From Phyto melanocephala (taxonomy: Eukaryota; Arthropoda; Insecta; Diptera; Rhinophoridae), in assembly GCA_941918925.1 (NCBI GenBank), contig OW799235.1, forward strand, positions 22,793,201-22,857,200: a stretch of DNA of 64,000 nucleotides, written 5' to 3'. Of the stretch, positions 58,914 to 64,000 are shown one piece after another. The notes beneath the pieces are model-generated. The model worked only from the letters and a program-made list of their open reading frames with translations, did not search any database and was not told where the DNA came from. How positions within the stretch are numbered: position 1 is the first letter of the stretch; the number at the start of each line of letters is the position of its first letter. Both the position numbers and the translations under genes were made by a program.

Positions 58914-59598
58914 GCGCAACTTTATTTTTCATTCCCAACATTTGTTTCTAAGGCCTAGGATTTACTCCTAGGGGGATTAAATGTATGACCGACCTTCATT
59001 GTTTTTTGTTCTTAACATTTTCTTAAATTATACTTTCCCTTTATCACCATCCCTTAGGGGGGCTCCCATACAAATATTGCGTTTTATGAAATTCTTAAAT
59101 TAATTAAAATTTGTCGACTTTTGTGAATAAAATCAAAAGTTGCTAACAGATTTTAATCATTTATGGCTTGTTTTGTTAGCAGCTTTGTTTTTTATATGTT
59201 TGCAAAAAATTAGAAGCCTAGCTGCATTTTTTAATTTTTTATGAATTTTTAAAGAACAAAAATTTCGAAATTTTGATAAAAAAATTAATTTTTTTTTCAA
59301 AAAAAAAATTATTTTTCTAAAACGACTACGGATATTAGAAAGAAGTTTTACTTTTCTTGAAGGAAATTTTATTGCGGAATTTCGGTTTTTTAAGTTTTTG
59401 GAATAAGCTAAAGCGTTTTTGAGTTACGCGAACATAAGTGGTGCAACCTCCTCCATTTTCGAAATAACGGTATATCTCGAAAACCAGAGCCAATCTTAAA
59501 AAACCGAGGGCACCACTGGATTTAGCGTACCCGAATTATGTTAAAACGCTAGGTGTTCAGCTTGTCACGAAAAAAAAGTGTCAATTTCATGCACAGTG
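58914..59598 (-). repeat. Right terminal inverted repeat arm (~685 bp)
   Basis: Inverted partner of 56054-56729. Ends GCACAGTG next to TTA. Confidence 0.9.
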
Positions 59599-59699
59599 TT
59601 ATCTACTACCAGTTTTACTGGCAAAATATTAAAATACTTTTTTATAATAATAATATTGTGTACCAAAGTTATTATAGTATTCCATTGTTAAATTTTATT

Positions 59700-59770
59700 A
59701 AAGTCCATCCGGTAACTTTTTAATTAATCGAGCTCAGAAAATCAGACAGAAGGACAGACGGACGAAAAAA
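59700..59770. repeat. GACA/GACGG tract with CCATCC…CGAGCTCA lead-in
   Basis: GTCCATCCGGTAACTTTTTA, ATCGAGCTCA then CAGACAGAAGGACAGACGGA; resembles 55617-55712, so both are probably fragments of one HINE-like family different from the two types above. Confidence 0.5.
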
Positions 59771-60264
59771 AATTCTAAAAACTTTTATTTTGTATACTAA
59801 GTTGATAATACCACCATCAAAATTTCCAAAACCAATTGCACCAAGAATAAAATTATGCATTACTTTTATTCAAAAACTTGTGTGTTGTTTTTTTATTTTT
59901 ATCAAAATTTCAAATAATATTAGTATTATTGGAATGACTATTCGTCAGTTGAAAATACTTTTGTTGTTGCTTGTTAATGGCTTTAGTGCTTGGAGAATTA
60001 TTTGACTATTTAAGTAGAATTAGAGAAATTAGTTTTTTCCAAATTATTATTTTACTAGCAGACCCGGTCCGTGTTGCTGGCCCTAAGCTAACATAAGTGT
60101 TATATTACCACACGATTTAAATTGAGCTTTTAACGAAATTTACGGTCCTTAAATAAAAATCAATGGAAAAGCTATCATAAAGTTTTTTTACAGACTAACT
60201 TACATATGATGTATGTATGGGCTCAATCTAAAAAGAAACACATGTATTTAAGGCAAATTGGAAA

Positions 60265-60492
60265 TTATCAGGTATATGATGGAAATCGAAAACGAAAACG
60301 AAGCAATTTTGAAAGTTCGTTTTAATACTCTATGAATAAAATTTTTGTAATTTTTGTTATAAAATTCTTTTTAATATAGAAATATTTATGTACATATATA
60401 ACAAAAATTACAAAAATTTTATTCATAGAATATTAAAACGATCTTTCAAAATTGCTTCGTTTTCGTTTTCGATTTCCATCACATGCCTGTAT
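60265..60492. repeat. ~228-bp fold-back element inside the Helentron
   Basis: Left GATGGAAATCGAAAACGAAA and right its complement, with arms of ~95 bp (…AAATTTTTGTAATTTTTGTT in both) around a short AT loop near 60350-60395. It lies between the end of the helicase remnant and the Helentron 3' end, as a nested insertion or as part of this subfamily. Confidence 0.8.
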
Positions 60493-60509
60493 ATTTATTT
60501 ATTACTTCA

Positions 60510-61075
60510 TCTTAAGGCCAGCGGAGAGACAATGCTTTTTGTTTTTTTATTTGGCTTAAAAACGTATAATTTTTTTTTGGCGTGCCAACTCAAGAGCAAG
60601 CCACATACAATTGGCTGTGTGAAAAACATGAATTTTCCAAAATTAAGTCAGCAACAGTCAATGATTGGATTTGTGCTTTGTTGATGACAATAGCAAAGGC
60701 AAGACGCAAAGTGAATTGAAACCGCTTGAGTTGGAATGGTAAATCGTTGGAAATTATCGGAATTCGTGGAATAAGTACGTCTTCGCCTTTGAATCTGCCA
60801 CCGAAGAATGTTGCCTCGATTGAATTTGGTGAACAGATTTTGATGGTCAATCTGGTTCCGTTGCATAACTTTGGTGCATTTAAGTTGCGAATAAGAATTA
60901 CAGGTGATCCAACCTTTAATGTTAGTACATGCGGTGGCATTCCGGGTGGTTACAATGAATTCAAAAATTCAGTGGGATAATTGACGGCTTGTTCTTCATC
61001 CATTACTCTGTCGATCGATTTGTATTTGATTAATTTACCGGGCAGTTTCAATTGAATTTGCTCATTAAGCTGTAA
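60510..61075 (-). pseudogene. Helitron RepHel helicase, C-terminal remnant
   Basis: Minus-strand frame: KLIKYKSIDRVMDEEQAVNY, PTEFLNSL, a stop, then MPPHVLTLKVGSPVILIRNL, NAPKLCNGTRL, FKGEDVLIPRIPI, FTLRLAFAIVINKAQIQSL, SHSQLYVACS, a stop, VGTPKKKLYVFKPNK. This is the end of the Pif1-like helicase of Helitrons; the INKAQ-x-QSL block is motif VI-type (Gly to Ile here) and CSRVG has become CS-stop-VG, probably by CGA to TGA. The nuclease and most of the helicase are deleted. Confidence 0.9.
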
Positions 61076-61449
61076 ATATTTTTTGTAAATAAATCGAAAA
61101 CTCGGATTTTTGAATGCAAAATTTTGAAAATTTTTAAATATCTTCGGAACTACATAACCGATTTAAGAGTTTGATATCTCGTTTTGAAAAACATGACAAC
61201 GCCTTTCACAAAAAATAAAAAAAGCAAACAAAATAAATACATGCTTATGTCATTGGTGGTGCAATATAAAAATTGGATTTTGCCACGCCCCTCCGCTCGC
61301 AGACCGAAAATCAAAAATCAGACTTCACAGTGTCACCCGCCTAAGTATTCTGAAGATTCCCTGAAAATTTCATCAAAATCGGTTTAGTCGTTTTGGAGTC
61401 CATACGTTACATTCATACATACATCCTTTTTTAGATTTATACCTATAGA

Positions 61450-62566
61450 ATAAGAATATACTTTTTCTATTTTTAAAATATTTAAAATTTTCTCAGTGTT
61501 TTTTTGTTTTTACTTTCAAAATATAGTCTTTCAAACCTTGCCTTTATATCCTTGTCACTTCAAAAACCTTTAAAAAATTTTGTGTTTCGTTGGTTTTGTG
61601 GCTTTTTTTGTTCTCCTGTAAGATGATACTTTTACAGCCAAGTGCATGTGAGTACATATGCACGCATATATTTGGGATGGCTTAAGCGTACTAAAAGGAT
61701 AGAGAGACAACTAAATATAAAGATTTTCTCTTTCAAATGTTGGTATGATAAATTTTAACACTCGAACACATAAAATGCTACATTTATAGTTTCAAACTAA
61801 ACTAACTATCAATACTGAGTATATTTATAACGAACCAATATTTTTATATCCAACTTTAGCTAGTGGGTGCATGGCATCTCTTTTATTCTTTTAACAATAT
61901 AATACTCGTATCTTTATAGTTTGCCACATTTTGTGGCGTGTATGTATGTGTATGCCGTTCTTGGAACTAATTAATCAACATAAGAACAATCGAACCATAA
62001 CTATGAATATTTTCTCCACATAGTTTATTGACTTGGTTTGAAATTAAGTAATTTTTCATAATCACTATGATTACGGTGCAGACTTAAAGTCTCTGGCGTG
62101 TAAATTATATGTGGGTTTTGGAAAATGTGGAGAAAACAAAAATAACTTTTTTTTATAAAAATAAAATTGCCATTAAACTACCAGCAGTGATGATTATTCA
62201 AAAGAAAAGTGCCTATACAAATTAATTAAATTTGTCGAAATGTAAAAAGTTTTGTAATTAATTTTTTATTGGTTTAGAAAAAAAAAAATACTCATGCACA
62301 GTACGCCCGTGATTTCGATAAGTAGTTGTAATGTGTTAAGAAAATTTCTTTTGGTATGGAATGAATTTTTCTAGCCAAATTATTTTATTTAATTACACAA
62401 TCGCTTTAATGATATTTCTTCAAAAGATTTGTATCTCCAATTTATTTAGAAATTTCTACAGCCAACTAAAAATTTGCTTGAATTTTGTAAGCAGTGAAGA
62501 CTTTATCCATCTACAGTACTGCTACATTGAAATTGTTACATTCAAAAGCCTAAAAAAGTATGTGTT
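61450..62566. other. No gene seen
   Basis: AT-rich; no supported feature apart from the SINE target duplication at its right end (62555-62566). Confidence 0.45.
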
Positions 62567-62748
62567 AGGTGAGGTAGAATAGGCAGCTGTTGTGCAGCTT
62601 ACTTGGGTTTATTATATTTATCTCTTTGTGATACCTGAATAGAATATATAGAATAGAAGAAGAAATAGAAGCACACCAGTCCAGACTCGAACCCGCAACC
62701 CCTAGATAAGCAGACCAGTACACTACTAAAGAGTCCACTAGGGCACCC
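62567..62748 (-). mobile_element. tRNA-derived SINE, copy 2
   Basis: 182 bp, same family as 27812-28051: minus-strand head GGGTGCCCTAGTGGACTC, B-box region GGTTGCGGGTTCGAGTC, a short TTCTA linker, body TCAGGTATCACAAAGAG … AAGTAAGCTGCACAACAGCT and tail CTACCTCACCTAA. Flanked by a perfect 12-bp target duplication AAAGTATGTGTT (62555-62566, 62749-62760), which implies a fairly recent insertion. The linker is shorter than in copy 1. Confidence 0.92.
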
Positions 62749-62760
62749 AAAGTATGTGTT

Positions 62761-63832
62761 CAGTAGTAAAATAAGAGAAAAATGTATTGCAGGTTCCTAA
62801 TGGGAAATGGGAAGTCATGATTAATCTGCATATGATAGTGATGAAATAAGCGCTATATAAATTCAGAATAGAGTTCTACGAAGAAGGACATACAACAACA
62901 ACTCATGCCTTCTAAAAGCTCTCGTTGAAGCACTTAAGGTCTAAGTAAGTGATTTAATACGCGCTTTTTTGTAATAAAGTTTTTAACTGCGTTTGATTTA
63001 AAAGAAAACCGTTTTAGTAAAAGACACGACATTTATATATTTTCATGATCTCATGAATTGGGCATCGTTTATAGTACATTCTGGGAGTAAAATTAAAAAA
63101 AAATTCCTAATTGGAAACCGTATATCTACAATAAGTATCTCGTACACACTATGCTATCCTTCAGGTCGCTGACTTTAGGACTTACGCTCTTGGCGGCCAA
63201 TTTATTAGAATATTCGAAATATAAAAATTTCTTAAATTATTTCCTTTAGTGTAGACTCAAGACATTGTATAAAATGACGAAACGTCCTAGCAAAAACTCG
63301 CATTACAAAATAATGAGTTGCAAAGAACTAAATACAGTTCTTCACTACTTAGAAACTAGCTACACCAAGACGGCGATGTCATTACATGCAATTACTTACC
63401 GGCTTTGTTACAAGTAGGTCTTCAAATAAACACCTATCGCGCTAGTTCAAAAAAAGGAACCTAAACAGTACTAATTGTAAAGCATTAAATAAGTCCTTGT
63501 TTTTTATTATCGGTTAGAACTATTAAAATTTCAGCGAGGTCATGAAATTCTTTGGCAACTACCATGGGTACGCTGCTATATACCCCTATGCTTTTGTTCA
63601 CATTTCAAATTGGATACTTAAATCTGTTTTCGGGACTATTAGACAAGCAAATGCCTTGAAATAAAAGAAAATACGAATATTTGAAAAATTCTGGGACGTA
63701 GTCCCGAAAGGGTTAATGAAGGTTAATCCACCCCATAATCGACGATATTAATTGTGAGTCACATTCTAACTTCAAGTTTTTTGCCCAACTTAATTTGCCA
63801 CTTTGTTTGTTTCGCTGTTTGAAAATTCCACC
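62761..63832. other. No gene seen
   Basis: AT-rich; no supported feature. Confidence 0.45.
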
Positions 63833-64000
63833 ATGGAGCGGTATACAATTGAGCAGCATATTATGATTGTTAAAGTCTTTTACAAAAATTGGCGTTCAAA
63901 CCTAAATGCCTTTCGAGCACTTTGCGATTTTTGTGATCAGCATAATTGACCAAATGTGTACACAATCGGGAGAATTGTGCGCAAATCTCAGTAAACCGGG
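63833..64000 (+). pseudogene. Mariner transposase N-terminus, runs off window
   Basis: From ATG 63833: MERYTIEQHIMIVKVFYKN, then RALCDFCDQHN, a TGA stop, PNVYTIGRIVRKSQ and another stop. This is the first helix-turn-helix region of the same transposase group as the remnants at 19432, 33.5 kb and 38.5 kb. The QHN-stop-PNV defect is identical to that at 38.85 kb. Confidence 0.8.

Larger units (their letters stand above)
56054..59598 (+). mobile_element. Long-TIR DNA transposon with CACTG termini
   Basis: 3545 bp. The ends are inverted copies of each other over ~680 bp (56054-56729 and 58914-59598) and begin CACTGTGC; the outermost ~40 bp are more diverged than the rest. The 3-bp sequence TTA flanks both sides (56051-56053, 59599-59601), consistent with a target duplication. 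CAC-starting ends with a 3-bp duplication recall the CACTA/Chapaev (CMC) group, but arms this long are unusual there and assignment is not secure. Inside is one two-exon gene (57127-58780) of an uncharacterised DDE-like family, plus an inverted 96-bp copy of part of it (56814-56909). Confidence 0.85.
60055..61449 (-). mobile_element. Helentron (Helitron-like) deletion derivative
   Basis: On the minus strand it begins TCTATAGGTATAAATC at 61449 (preceded by T), has a GGATGTATGTATG tract and a CGACTAAACCGATTTTGATG block, then a helicase fragment, and ends GGACCGGGTCTGCTAG at 60055, followed by T. T on both sides fits the T-T target preference of Helentrons. No terminal inverted repeats. Only the C-terminal part of the RepHel gene remains. 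The 5' layout matches the non-autonomous element at 1451-2239. Confidence 0.7.

Overview
The window is AT-rich nuclear DNA from a fly. The one host gene is closest to Drosophila Tartan/Capricious, and the surrounding repeats (GTCY/GACR-microsatellite elements with a TATATACTTTATGGGGTC core, a tRNA-derived SINE, mariner, Helentron and LINE debris) are of dipteran type. The repeat density suggests a larger calyptrate genome, blow fly or house fly like, rather than Drosophila; that is an inference.

Host gene: 43020-45215 (minus strand) encodes a complete 731-residue single-pass leucine-rich-repeat cell-surface protein, best called tartan (trn). A TATA-less Inr+DPE promoter candidate lies at 46542-46575 and a GAGA-rich tract further upstream. 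No other host protein gene could be supported; most of the rest is intergenic or intronic DNA filled with transposable elements.

Mobile elements, left to right: Helentron-like non-autonomous element with 142-bp tandem repeats (1.45-2.24 kb); remnant of an uncharacterised zinc-finger/DDE-like gene (8.48-9.1 kb); Tc1-like fragment (11.3 kb); several fold-back elements (14.8, 16.7, 30.4, 60.3 kb); a composite repeat carrying a trapped mariner remnant, present twice in opposite orientation (19.2-21.3 and 32.0-33.8 kb); mariner pseudogenes (24.9, 38.5, 63.8 kb); two tRNA-derived SINEs with perfect target duplications (27.8 and 62.6 kb); a LINE reverse-transcriptase remnant (29.2 kb); two copies of one ~245-bp MITE (29.9 and 52.2 kb); and an intact 1316-bp DD41D (rosa-type) mariner with perfect 28-bp inverted repeats (40.3-41.6 kb).

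The most novel item is at 56054-59598: a 3.5-kb DNA transposon with ~680-bp terminal inverted repeats that start CACTGTGC, a TTA target duplication, and a two-exon gene of a C-x2-C zinc-binding plus DDE-like family. This copy is broken (a frame-disrupting lesion in exon 2 and an Asp-to-Asn change at a probable catalytic position). An inverted 96-bp copy of its first catalytic-motif region lies upstream, so a transcript could fold into a hairpin. The related remnant at 8.48-9.1 kb shows the family has more than one lineage in this genome.
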